The position numbers and the translations under genes are program-made. The notes beneath the pieces were generated by a model. The model did no database searches, was not told the DNA's origin, and was given only the letters and a program-made list of their open reading frames with translations. This document shows, one piece after another, positions 44,401 to 53,478 of a DNA stretch of 64,000 bases (positions are counted from its first letter, which is position 1; each line of letters starts with the position of its first letter). Origin of the DNA: Cyanophora paradoxa (taxonomy: Eukaryota > Glaucocystophyceae > Cyanophorales > Cyanophoraceae); the NCBI GenBank assembly GCA_004431415.1, contig QPMI01000571.1, forward strand, positions 1 to 64,000. The letters are read 5' to 3'.

Positions 44401-47400
44401 CTGCGTCCCGTTTCTCCCAGTTCGTCAGAATCTGATCGGAGAAGTATCCATCCGTGCTCGATCCGGCAGTTAGGGTCGCGTTGTAGCCTGCGGCGACTTC
44501 ATACCCTGCAATTGCAGCCCGGAATCATTTTTTGTGGTGCCCATTTAAGCTATTCAATAAAGTTTGCACAAAATTAATTAGCCCACCGATGCGAAGAGCG
44601 TACAGCCAGAACGCCATTTGATAGTTCTTGAAGCTGAAGCTTGGGGCCGAGTACGAAACGCTCAGACGGCCGGCGTGGTTGCCGGGGGGGAGCGAGGCGC
44701 GGGGCCGCAGAGTGATGGTGACGGAGCTGTACGAGTACGTTTCCTGGTCAAAGGAGACGGTCGAGGGCGCCGCGGAAGCCGGAATGGTTCCGGAGAGCCC
44801 CGGGCGGATGTCAGAAATGGGCGGGGCCGCGGGGGTCCTGGAGGTCCAGGTCTGCATATAGGGCCATTGGTAGCCCATGTACGGGTTGCTCGTTGAATAA
44901 TAGTACTGCTCGGGCTGGTCGATCGCTTCCTCCTTGAGACTCCAGGATAGGGTGTCGTTGAACGCAAAGTTGTGGATGGTGAAAGACGACGGCTGGAGAT
45001 TCTCAGAGGGGGTACCGATGTAGGAGGATCCCCAGCCTTTGGCCGTTGCAATTGCACCCGAACCCAGTTCAAGCGTGGTCGAAGACTTGATGTACACTGG
45101 ATTGGCGGTGGACGCCTCCGCGATTCGCGGCGCGAGCTCGAGCGTGTCAATGAAGCGGCAAACGTACGCCGAGGGTGCAGTCGGGGAGACGAAGCAAGCC
45201 AAGTAGCGCCCTGAAAGAGAAATGCTTGATTAGCACCTCGAAACGCCGGCTGCGCGCTGCTTGACGTTAATTTTGCAGCACTTGCCCATAAGAATGGGGG
45301 TGTGGCCAGCGCCGCGGTAGATCTCTGTTGACCAGCTGTAGCAACTCGAATCCTGTCATTCGTGTCATGACCAGAGGAGGAATTTGCGAACATTTCGGAG
45401 CGGCATTCGCGACCTCACCAGCACGGAGGGGTCGGAGTACCGCGTTACGGGATCGTCGGGAATATCGAACCGAGGCCACTTTGTCGCTCTCCGCACGGCG
45501 CCGGGAACATTAAAGAGCCTCGGATCGAAGCTGCGACAGCTCACCGTCAGCATTCACGTGTTTTCCTAATTTGATCCTTATGATAGATCTCTGATTTATG
45601 GCTCTGCGCCTGGTCTCAGCTCAAGTTGCAATGCACGCACCTGATCTCTCTTGAGACAAGCTTGTCAAGAGTCGACTTGGGGACGACGTCAGCCCAGACT
45701 GCGGAAGCCAAAGCGAGAGCCGCTTAAGCAGAGCTCAATTAAAAACGAAAAGTAAAAGAGCAATTAAAGCACTGAGGTAAAGATCCTTGGATCCGCAGAA
45801 GGCTTTCTCCGGGGTGGCCTGTGCCCACGAGAACAGTTCGGGGCCCGCGATGCGCGCGTCCGTGTGCACTTGCAGGCTCAAGTACATAGTGGCATAACCA
45901 AGTTTATAGCTCGAAGTGGTACTGAAGCGGACGTTCAGGCTCGAGGCTTCGGCCTGAGGTCTGGCCGTGGCTGTGCAGAGCTCGAGGTCAGCGTCAAATA
46001 CCGCATATCGATTAATATTGCAAAGCGATATCGATATCGATATCGCGATCGAGCTCACGGGTCTTGAATATGCGGTCGACGTCGACCGAGAAGAAGGAGA
46101 AGGCGAGGGGCACGCCGTCCGTCGCCCGCGCCGCAATTAGCATCTTGAGCCCGGGCATGCACGGACGCTCGCACATCTTGTACCTGTATCTGCGCGTGCG
46201 CATGGGCTTCAAGATTCACGAACGCGCCCGTCGCTAGGTCCAGAACCGCACGCACTCCCTCTGTGCGTTGTTTAGGCCGCCCGAGACCGTCAGCCGAGCG
46301 TCGTCGACCGTGTAGGACAGGGGCCCCGTCGACGTCGTCATTGTGCCGATGTAGGCGAAGCACCTTCGCGCGAAAAAGAGAGGAGTATCAATACAGTACT
46401 AGAAGGCGCGCAGAATTTGAATTTTGATTTGAGTTCTGTGCACGTGCTCACATTGAGTTGCGGCCTTGGTTGGCGTAAACGAGGCGCGAGCTGAAGTTCA
46501 GCGCGCGAGCGAGGAGGAGCCCGCCGCCAAATCCGGGGGCCCCCGCCGAGTGGCCCTCGATAGCGCGGACGAAGGCTGCAGCGTTCTCCGCCTGAAAGTC
46601 GTCTGCATAGGAATCGCAGTACTCGCCGTGGTGGTAGTCGTCGCGGTCGTTCCTGTTCGGTGAGTCTTCGACGGCCTTATGCGAAGCCTCAACCACGAAA
46701 ATGTCGACGCCGGCGGGATCGACCGACGCCAGTTCGATCTGCAGGGGCGCCGGCAACGCTTGTCATTCAATGATTATCAGCGGAGGCTTTCCATTTGCAA
46801 AAAAGCTAATAAATGATTTATGAGCCCGGAGAGCGAAGGACAGAGAACAGTTGCAGAGCTCGAGGACAGCGCTAGCATAGGATCTAGCAATTTCGCTGGC
46901 GATAAAGCTTCGGCTTGTATAATTCACCACGAGCCGGCCGGTTGCGCACGCGGATTTAGCTGCAGCACTAAAGGTTTTTGCTCACCGTCTGAGTTGAGCC
47001 GGCTGGAAAGACCGGTGCGCTGACGGCAGGTGCCGTTGCCGGCTTTGTGAAAGTTGTCGCTGGCTGCGTAGCGCTATGGTACTCTGGCACGGTGGTCAGC
47101 CGTCTTTGATATGTGGGATTTCCGGGCGGAGCATTCGGCGCACGGAAGATGATGTGAGGGTAGGAGCTTGTTGGCGTCCACGCGCTGCCTTCAAGGAGGG
47201 ACAGGAGCTGCGCGCTGGGCGACGCGGGCAGGCGCCAGTCCGCCGGAACGAGCGCGCTGCTCCATGGCACGACGATGAGGCGGAACGCGCTCGATGCGGG
47301 GAGGCTCGTCCCTTGGGAGCGAGCAGGGCTGCCGAACATGAGCGGCGTGGGGCAGATGGCGACGCCGTCGACGGCCGAGCGCCTGGCGAGCGCTCTCGAG

Positions 47401-47950
47401 CCGTTCAGGACGAGGGCGACCGAGTCGAGCCGGTATCCCGCCGTCGTCGCGGGCGCCCCGGACCCAGCGGTGGTCAACTGCAAGTCGGTCTTGTAGGTCA
47501 CGGTCGCGATGGCTCCGCGCGTGCGGACGGCGTCCAGCCGCTCCTGTGGCGTAACTGCGGGCTTCCATGCCCACGGGGCAATCGAGCTGCCGTACCGCTC
47601 CTGGAGCTCGCACAGGACAGCTACTTGCCGGACCTGCCCATGCAAAGATATCATCAGCACAAGCTTTAAGTAGGTCACGAGTCACAAGTAGGAGCAATAA
47701 AAAGGATCACAAGACACAAGCGCACCGTGCCACTCCAGTGAGCCTCTGGCGTTCCGAGCACGCTATAGTACCACCGCACGCTGGAGGAACCGGACGATAC
47801 TGCCGACCCGAAGGCGACGCCGCTCTCCACGACGACTGTCGCATCGGCCGGCGACGAAACGGGAAACAGCCCTTCCAGGCCGCACGCCGGCGAGGCCAAA
47901 CTTAAAACGAGCAGAACCGCGGCGACGGCCATCGCAGCACGCGCCGCCAT
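32495..47950 (-). CDS. Giant surface protein: signal peptide, Cys-rich and filamin-type modules, REJ region, GPS motif
   Basis: Dozens of exons over 15.5 kb. Start at 47950: MAARAAMAVAAVLLVLSLAS, a signal peptide. Exons to about 38000 encode beta-sandwich stretches (PWLTFSPSSGTLAP, NWLSVSPGVLNLP) and two related Cys-rich modules (about 43130-42930 and 42040-41800). At about 37190-36700 is a filamin-type repeat (EYEFKVLAKNAKGDP, YGGLQHIAGSPFPVFI). From about 36580 to 33700 the features resemble REJ regions of polycystin-like proteins (ARIMALSS, GDVIRILPGAVRF, YAWTVNGASV). A GPS-like motif lies at about 32900-32766 (YWNENVGRWVNEKAC, CSHLTTFAFF). The C-terminus is one hydrophobic stretch (AALALLFAALAAVAAAHFAV) ending at TAG 32495-32497, either a single TM or a GPI signal. 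Unlike polycystins there is no multi-TM channel. It could be two genes, but I found no internal start or stop forcing a split. Confidence 0.6.
32766..32905 (-). other. GPS (GAIN-type autoproteolysis) motif
   Basis: Tryptophan and cysteine spacing (YWNENVGRW, KAC, TCSHLT) followed by a hydrophobic TTFAFF fits the GPS motif of adhesion GPCRs and polycystin-1, which self-cleaves between L and T of HLT. The first cysteine of the canonical motif is not obvious. An intron may start just upstream (GCGTCG at about 32961). Confidence 0.6.
36700..37195 (-). other. Filamin-type repeat within the giant surface protein
   Basis: It starts with EYEFKVLAKNAKGDPVTGAK and ends with GGGEYKVKFSIVPRG and HIAGSPFPVFI. 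The GxYxVxxxPxxxG...IxGSPFxV signature is that of filamin/ABP280 repeats. It is split by an intron near 36980-36900. Confidence 0.65.
41800..43135 (-). repeat. Duplicated Cys-rich module in the giant surface protein
   Basis: Two blocks share CxCxG..A(S/A)CSCxxxxCxCLxxxCAVxSGP: CFCYGPAEACSCGYSRCACL at about 43095-43040 and CSCFGTAASCSCSVDACRCL at about 41995-41935. Each is followed by a Tyr-rich stretch and a beta-sandwich ending in (A/L)PWL. The pair implies internal duplication of a unit of about 1.1 kb including introns. Confidence 0.7.
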
Positions 47951-49442
47951 GCTGCAGCTGGCTATCACGCGCCGGGCCGTCGATGGCGACCGCAATATCG
48001 TCTCTGCACGCGTATACGTACGTGCACGTGGGAGCGCTCCCCAATTTCCCGAGTTTGCCGCGCTGCTGTGGCGCTCAGCGCTAGGCTTGCCGGTACCGGT
48101 AGCGGCTGCTGTATAGCGGCTGCAGCTGCTGTATACTTAGCGTGCCGACGAACTTTCGAAAGCCTTGAACTTAGGCTTGAAGGCACCGTGGCACGCCCAG
48201 CGCTAACGCTAGCGGCCTCCCGCCGGGCTCCCCGGCCGCTCCCGGCGCCGGGGCCGGCGGCGATTTCGGGTGGAACCTCCGGCTCATGATCATGACTCAG
48301 CCTGGTAGACAGTGGTAGTCAGGACTCATTGACTCAAGGAGTCAGGTCACAGCTGCAGGGTCATCAGGTGACTGGGGAATTTTCAATTCGGGCTTTATCG
48401 TAATTTAATTTTGATATTCCGAGTCATAATTACATATCATCAGCGTCCAGTATTTTCCTGTTACACGGCAGTTGCAAGTTACTTGCAACTTGCAACTTGC
48501 CAACTTGGGGGCCCGGGCCGGCGATGAACCGTTGGCACTAACTTGGCAGTGACTTGGCAGTTTAAGTTGGCACTTGCAACTGGGGGGCCGGCGATTCGGC
48601 GGCGAAGTTGGGGCAAGTTGCAAATAAACTTGCAATCTAGACCGTCGGACAAGTAGATCATAGTATCACCATCGGAAAACTTGCAATATTATCATAGTAT
48701 CTACTATCTAGTAGATCGCTAGCTATAGAGTCTGCTGCTAGACTTGCCAGATGCAACTTGGCAAATTAAATTTTCTTTAACTTGCAAATGACGGCGAATC
48801 ACCGCGCGCCGACTCGCCCGGCCGGCGCCGCCGATCGCGACTCGCGAGTCGCGAGTCGCCGGCGTCGGGCGCCGTCGGCCCGGGCGCCCGGCCGCCGGCG
48901 ACTCTCGGCGGCGAGAGCTCGAGTCGCCGCCGGGCCGGCGACTCGCCGCCGAGTCGCCGAGTCGACGCCGACTCGCCGGCGAGTCGCCGCCGAGTCGCCG
49001 GCCGTGGGCGAGCCGCGAGAGTCGCCGACGAGTCGCCGACTCGCCGCCGATTCGGCGCCGAATCGACGACGAGTCGACGTCACGGTCGCCGGCTCGCGAG
49101 TTCGCAATGTTACCGGCAACTTACCGGTGAGTCACTGAGTCAATGAATGCCCGGTCTCAGACGGACTGATCACTTTCGGCCGAAATGAGCATTCGCGGCG
49201 CGGTCAGGAGACATGACGTCATGTTCAGGTGACACTGTCACGCTAGTTAAATTGAAAACGTAGAACCTGTTGTTACAAGTTACAATTAACTTACAAGCCT
49301 TGAAGTTATAAAATTACAGTGTAGGACCCGAACGGTCCGAACCTCCAGAGTCCATACTAGTAGCTACTAGCTAGCTACAGTATACGCGCTAGTATTAGTA
49401 ATACGCCCCCAAATTAATGTGTTTTGAGTCAACTTTCAATTC
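47951..49442. other. Palindromic and simple-repeat spacer, no gene seen
   Basis: 48060-48270 is palindrome-rich. 48474-48630 has many imperfect ACTTGCAAC / ACTTGGCA units. 48820-49100 is made of CGAGTCGCC-type units (separate entry). The rest (49100-49440) is AT-richer with no open frame of note. Confidence 0.5.
48822..49090. repeat. Degenerate GAGTCGCCG-type repeat
   Basis: The core GAGTCGCCG / GACTCGCCG recurs about 15-20 times with variable spacers of G/C, often as inverted pairs (ACTCGC...GCGAGT). Frames on both strands read Arg/Ala/Val-rich nonsense. Confidence 0.7.
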
Positions 49443-49773
49443 GCTGTTAGCTCTGTCTTGTCGTCTTCGTCTAGATCTTCGTCTTCGACTGTAGTTCCTC
49501 GTGCTCGTTCTCCTTATTTGCTGCGTCCCCGTGCTCCTCGTCGTTCTAGTGTGACTAGTACTTCTGCATCGACGCCCTTGAGCTCTTCTACTCCTTCTCC
49601 TCGTGCTCGTTCTCCTTATCTTTTGCGTTCTTCTGATCGTGTCCCTTCTCGTGATCCCTCTTGATTCTGTATATATTTTGTGCTAGTTTACTGTATCTTT
49701 GATTTGTGATTGCTTTGTTGTCTTTAATATCACTACCTACGGGGGGTTCGCCCCACCGTAGTCTCTCAAAAAA
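49443..49773 (+). mobile_element. Retroposon copy 3, strongly 5'-truncated
   Basis: It starts abruptly at GCTGTTAGCTCTGTC, which corresponds to 22081 in copy 2, and runs almost identically through the stop, hairpin and poly(A). The flanks CTTTCAATT (left) and AATTTTGACGGCAG (right) match the intact sequence CTTTCAATTTTGACGGCAG at about 49929, so it inserted into one unit of the local repeat. The apparent target duplication is only about 4 bp (AATT). Confidence 0.75.
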
Positions 49774-50310
49774 AATTTTGACGGCAGAAAACGCATGAAA
49801 TTAAATTGGGGACGCATTAACTGCAGCTGTGATTGATTGGCGGCAGAAAACGCATTAAATTGGGGACGCATTAACTGTGATTAACATAATTATATAATGC
49901 GTACATATGCATTAATATTCTTTTATTCTTTCAATTTTGACGGCAGAAAAGCTGAGAAAACGCATTAAATTGGGGACGCATTAACTGTGAATCAGAGTCT
50001 GTGATTAACATCTTCGTGTCAGTTCCCCTCTGTCCCTAGATCTGCTCGATTTATCGTCTCTTCTCGCTATCGATCTGTTTCGAGCTCTGTGTCTTTCCTT
50101 TTTTATTGTCGATTTTGGCTCTTTGTCTTATCTTTCTTCGTGCTCTTGTCTTAGTTATTTTGCTTTTTTGTCTTTATGCCCCCTGGGCAGCCCCCGCAGT
50201 GCTGGTGTCTAGAGACTGTGGCCGGTAATTCACCAATTTAAAAAAAAACCATAATTATATACTATGATAATGCGTACATATGCATTAATATTCTTTTATT
50301 CTTTATGGAT
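49774..50310. repeat. Local tandem/dispersed repeat with ACGGCAGAAAACGCATT units
   Basis: CGGCAGAAAA followed by ACGCAT(T/G)AAATT and TTGGGGACGCATTAACTG occurs at 49782, 49841 and 49941. ATGCGTACATATGCATTAAT plus TATTCTTTTATTCTTT occurs at about 49898 and 50270. The 50191-50233 stretch is the intact form of the target repeat split by retroposon copy 2. Confidence 0.7.
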
Positions 50311-52083
50311 GTCATGGTCACTGGTCAGCAGCGGCAGGACTCTGCTGCAGAAGATCTAGAGATTCTAGACATGATCAGACGGAATGGGCCGTGGTGCCGC
50401 TGGTGCGGCCCCTGGCCCCTTGCCAGGCTGAGGACTCACCGAGTCACTGAATCACTGATCATGACTCATGATCATGAGCCAGGAGACCGGCCCGGTACCC
50501 GGTTTTACGCGGTATACACACGTGAGTCATGATCACGTGGCACTCAGGCTGCCCGCCGCGGCCGGGCCCGCGGCGCAGTGAGTGGCACTGGCACGGCGGC
50601 TCGAGCTAGGCTAGCTCGCCCCCCTGGCTCGAGCCAGTCCCCCTCCCCCAGCTGCAGCCAGTGCTGAGTAAAATTTACTCCCCAAAAATTGGCCTGAAAA
50701 CTTTCTGCAAGCTTTGGAAAATTATGTGCAAATATTTGCGCCATTGAAAACATTCCAAGCACCGCAAAAGCACTGTATCTCGTAGCAAATAAGCGTCTAA
50801 ACGAGAGATATGGGCTCTACAATGATACCTGTGCGTTTAGATTCAAAATACGCAAGCGTTATGTCTTGTTTTGGCCTTCTTTTCAGAGTCGCCGAGAGGG
50901 GGGTACCCATCTTAATGAAGCGACCTTCGCCCTCCTGACGCCCATGTAGCTCTTTCACCTCTAAAACTATGTCAGAACCGATGGGAATGCCGCGAGCAGC
51001 CGATAGACCTTGCTCGTAATTGGCGGTGGGGTGGGGTGCGGAGGGGGGGTCAAGTGCAAATTTACTGAAAGTTTTCTATGGTTGCCGGCGGGGATGAAAA
51101 TTAACTGAAAGTTTGCAAGAAAATTTTCAACTGAAAGTTTGCCCAGCGCAAAGATACGCAGCACTGGCTGCAGCTCGAGCCGCCGGCTCAAGCGAGCCGG
51201 CGCCGTCCCCTCGCCTCGAGCTAGCGCTCGAGCCCGGCCGCGGGCCAGCTCGAGCCGGAAAAACGGACGGAATCTTAGCTCAGTCCACTAATTTCGGGCT
51301 CCAGTACGGTATTTCGAATTCCCTGCCAGGCTGATGCTGAGCTGCCCCGTATGCATACAGGCTGATACAGCACCCCCAAAAATTACCGCTAGTTTCGGGC
51401 TCCACCAACTATCAGCTTCCAATATTTTCCTGTTCTACGGCAGTGTGACTCGGGACTCAGAGTCGGGAGTCGGGATCCGGCCCGCCGACTCGGCGAACAG
51501 CACTGGGTAGTCAGTGGGTACAGTAACCGGGAGCCTGCGGGAGGGCCGGCCCAGCCCGGGCCCCGGAGCCGGGACTCCCGGGAGTCCGGGACCCTGTGCC
51601 GCAATTGGAAACTCAATTTTGTGACTCGGCGTGAGTCGGTGTCCGAAGGTCACGACTCGGTGAGCGCGCGACTAGTACTGCGGCCAGCGCCGGCCACTTT
51701 CAACTGGCATAGTCTGGCAAAGCTTGAACTCAGCGACTCGGAAGTTCAAGCGTATACGTATACCGGTAATATCTACACGGTCTCCGGGTAATTTATAAGC
51801 TGCGCGCGTAATCAGTCGCACGAAGGAGAGAGTCTGGCTAGGCTAACTAGTAATTATAAAGAATCGCTTCAATCTGCACCGCGGCCGGCCAACGTTAACT
51901 AGCTATATAGATCTGTGCAAGGCATTGCAGCTGCAAGCAGTGAACGTTGCAAGTAGACTGCAGGTGGCAAGCTTAAATTGTGGCAACCGTTGAACGCATG
52001 TGCAGCTCATGAATGCGCTGGTCAGGTTCAGCACGATAGCGCTGTATACGTACGTATACCTCGCCGAGTCGCAATAGATCAAG
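50311..52083. other. Spacer, no gene seen
   Basis: Mixed AT-rich and palindromic DNA. It includes AGCTCGAG-rich stretches (50590-50660, 51170-51260) and GACTCGG/GGGAGTC units (51440-51660). Two related passages at about 50690 and 51060-51130 share AACTTTC/GAAAGTTT words in opposite orientation, but I find no gene or complete element. Confidence 0.45.
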
Positions 52084-53046
52084 ATGGTGGCAAGCTTAAG
52101 CCGGGCGGCGAGTGTGCATATCCGGCAGCCAACCGGTCGCAAACGTCTGAGTGCGTCGCGCAATACACATATTGTCTATGTGTCGCAATACATATGCATG
52201 CGCATGGCCTGGTGCGCAGCGTGGGGCCGGGCGGCAAGCCTGACGCGCCCGCCTGCAGGAATAGACCGGTCTCGTCTTGGATGGACATATGCGGCTTCCA
52301 AAATTCCGATCATTGGCATCTTCTTCATCCCTTTCGTCCCCACTGGCACCCGCTTCCTCAGCCGGATTCCCGTCGTCAACATGTTTGCCGAAAACACGTT
52401 TTATCTCCCTACCGTCAAGGCTCTCAGCAAACTAGTTGAAGTTCTCGGGATTACGTCCGCCCTCATCATTGGTGGCGCCGTCGGCATGACAACATCTATC
52501 GATATTGATGAGCTTCGAGCGGCCGACGAGCGTCTTACCAGCCCTCCTTACTCGGCTTCGGGGGCGTGGATAGGGACATACGAAATCCACCCATCCACCT
52601 TCCTTTGCGACTGCCTGAACACCTCTTTCTTCTGCTCCCTCGCCGTTTTGATCTGCTCGAGTGTCATTCTTTTCTTTATAGCCAATGTCGCAGTCGAACA
52701 CGATGACGAGGAGGTGCCCCAGTCCTGGTTCACTCCGATGATCCCGGTCATCATCGCAAATGTCTTTCTGTTCATTTTGTCCATCATTTTTATCGCGCTG
52801 GCTTTTGGCACGCTTTTGATCATGAAGTTCCCCGATTATGATGTAGAAAGTATCGGATATGTTCGCCCCAGGTTTTCTTCAGTCAAGGGCTACAATGCTC
52901 TCATTGCACGTAATGTATTTCCCGCTCTGTTGGCGTGCCTTTTGTGCATCGTTTCTCAAGCTGTCTTCTTGCACCGTCTTGAACTTTCGGAGGAGTATCT
53001 ACATGAACATAAGGTGCACCCCCAGGAACACGAGGCTTACAGTTAA
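52084..53046 (+). CDS. Unrecognised multi-pass membrane protein, apparently intronless
   Basis: The frame is open without interruption to TAA at 53044-53046. Protein-like sequence starts at about 52265 (SRLGWTYAASKIPIIGIFFI). Likely membrane segments: IPIIGIFFIPFV, LGITSALIIGGAVGM, FCSLAVLICSSVILFFIANV, MIPVIIANVFLFILSIIFIA and FPALLACLLCIVSQAVF. Loops contain CDCLNTSFFCS and an acidic EHDDEE. The N-terminus is uncertain. The frame opens with ATG at 52084, but residues before about 52260 look like translated spacer, and a splice acceptor (CCTGCAG at 52259) may start the real last exon. Codon use is less GC-rich than in the neighbours. It is convergent with the NACHT gene. I do not recognise the family. 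Confidence 0.7.
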   Translation: MVASLSRAASVHIRQPTGRKRLSASRNTHIVYVSQYICMRMAWCAAWGRAASLTRPPAGIDRSRLGWTYAASKIPIIGIFFIPFVPTGTRFLSRIPVVNMFAENTFYLPTVKALSKLVEVLGITSALIIGGAVGMTTSIDIDELRAADERLTSPPYSASGAWIGTYEIHPSTFLCDCLNTSFFCSLAVLICSSVILFFIANVAVEHDDEEVPQSWFTPMIPVIIANVFLFILSIIFIALAFGTLLIMKFPDYDVESIGYVRPRFSSVKGYNALIARNVFPALLACLLCIVSQAVFLHRLELSEEYLHEHKVHPQEHEAYS

Positions 53047-53364
53047 TATTGAAACAAGCATGCCTAGGGGGGCTAGCCCCCCCGGCCCGCACCCCCCATT
53101 TATGAGTGAAAGCAATGAGTAAAGCTGTCATCATATGTAATGAGGGATCAGCATATTTAGTTCATGATGAAAAAGTTCGATGCGAATGTGCTCTGATCGA
53201 AAACCGCCGGGGTGCATGTAATCCTGCACTAGAGCTAGTTGCTGAGGCTGCATGGTCACCGAGGCCATGAAGACTGCAGTCCGATCGCAAATTAAGTTCG
53301 TTAACGACCTTTCTTCACGAATCGAGACAGGGCTCGATCGCGAGTCGCCTTTCCAAGCTTAAGC
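53047..53364. other. Short spacer between convergent genes
   Basis: 318 bp between two stop codons. It includes GGGGGGCTAGCCCCCC, a strong hairpin at about 53067-53082, which may help 3'-end formation. Nothing else recognised. Confidence 0.4.
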
Positions 53365-53447
53365 CTAGGCCGGCAGGGCCGGCAGGACGGGCCCCGGCGC
53401 TTCCGCGCCCTCCGCCACCACCCCCGCCGCCGCACCCACCGCCGCAT

Positions 53448-53478
<31 letters not shown>

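Noticed and set aside
45600-45790. Apparent second signal peptide (LALASAVWADVVPKS) suggesting two genes in the 32-48 kb locus
   Set aside because: No ATG precedes it. An intron from GTGCTT to CTTAAG joins it in frame to the upstream exon (SKDLYLTALALAS), so a single gene is the simpler reading, though not proven.
48782-49138. Arg-rich open frames on both strands
   Set aside because: Translation of the GAGTCGCC simple repeat. Both strands are open simply because stop-free codons repeat.
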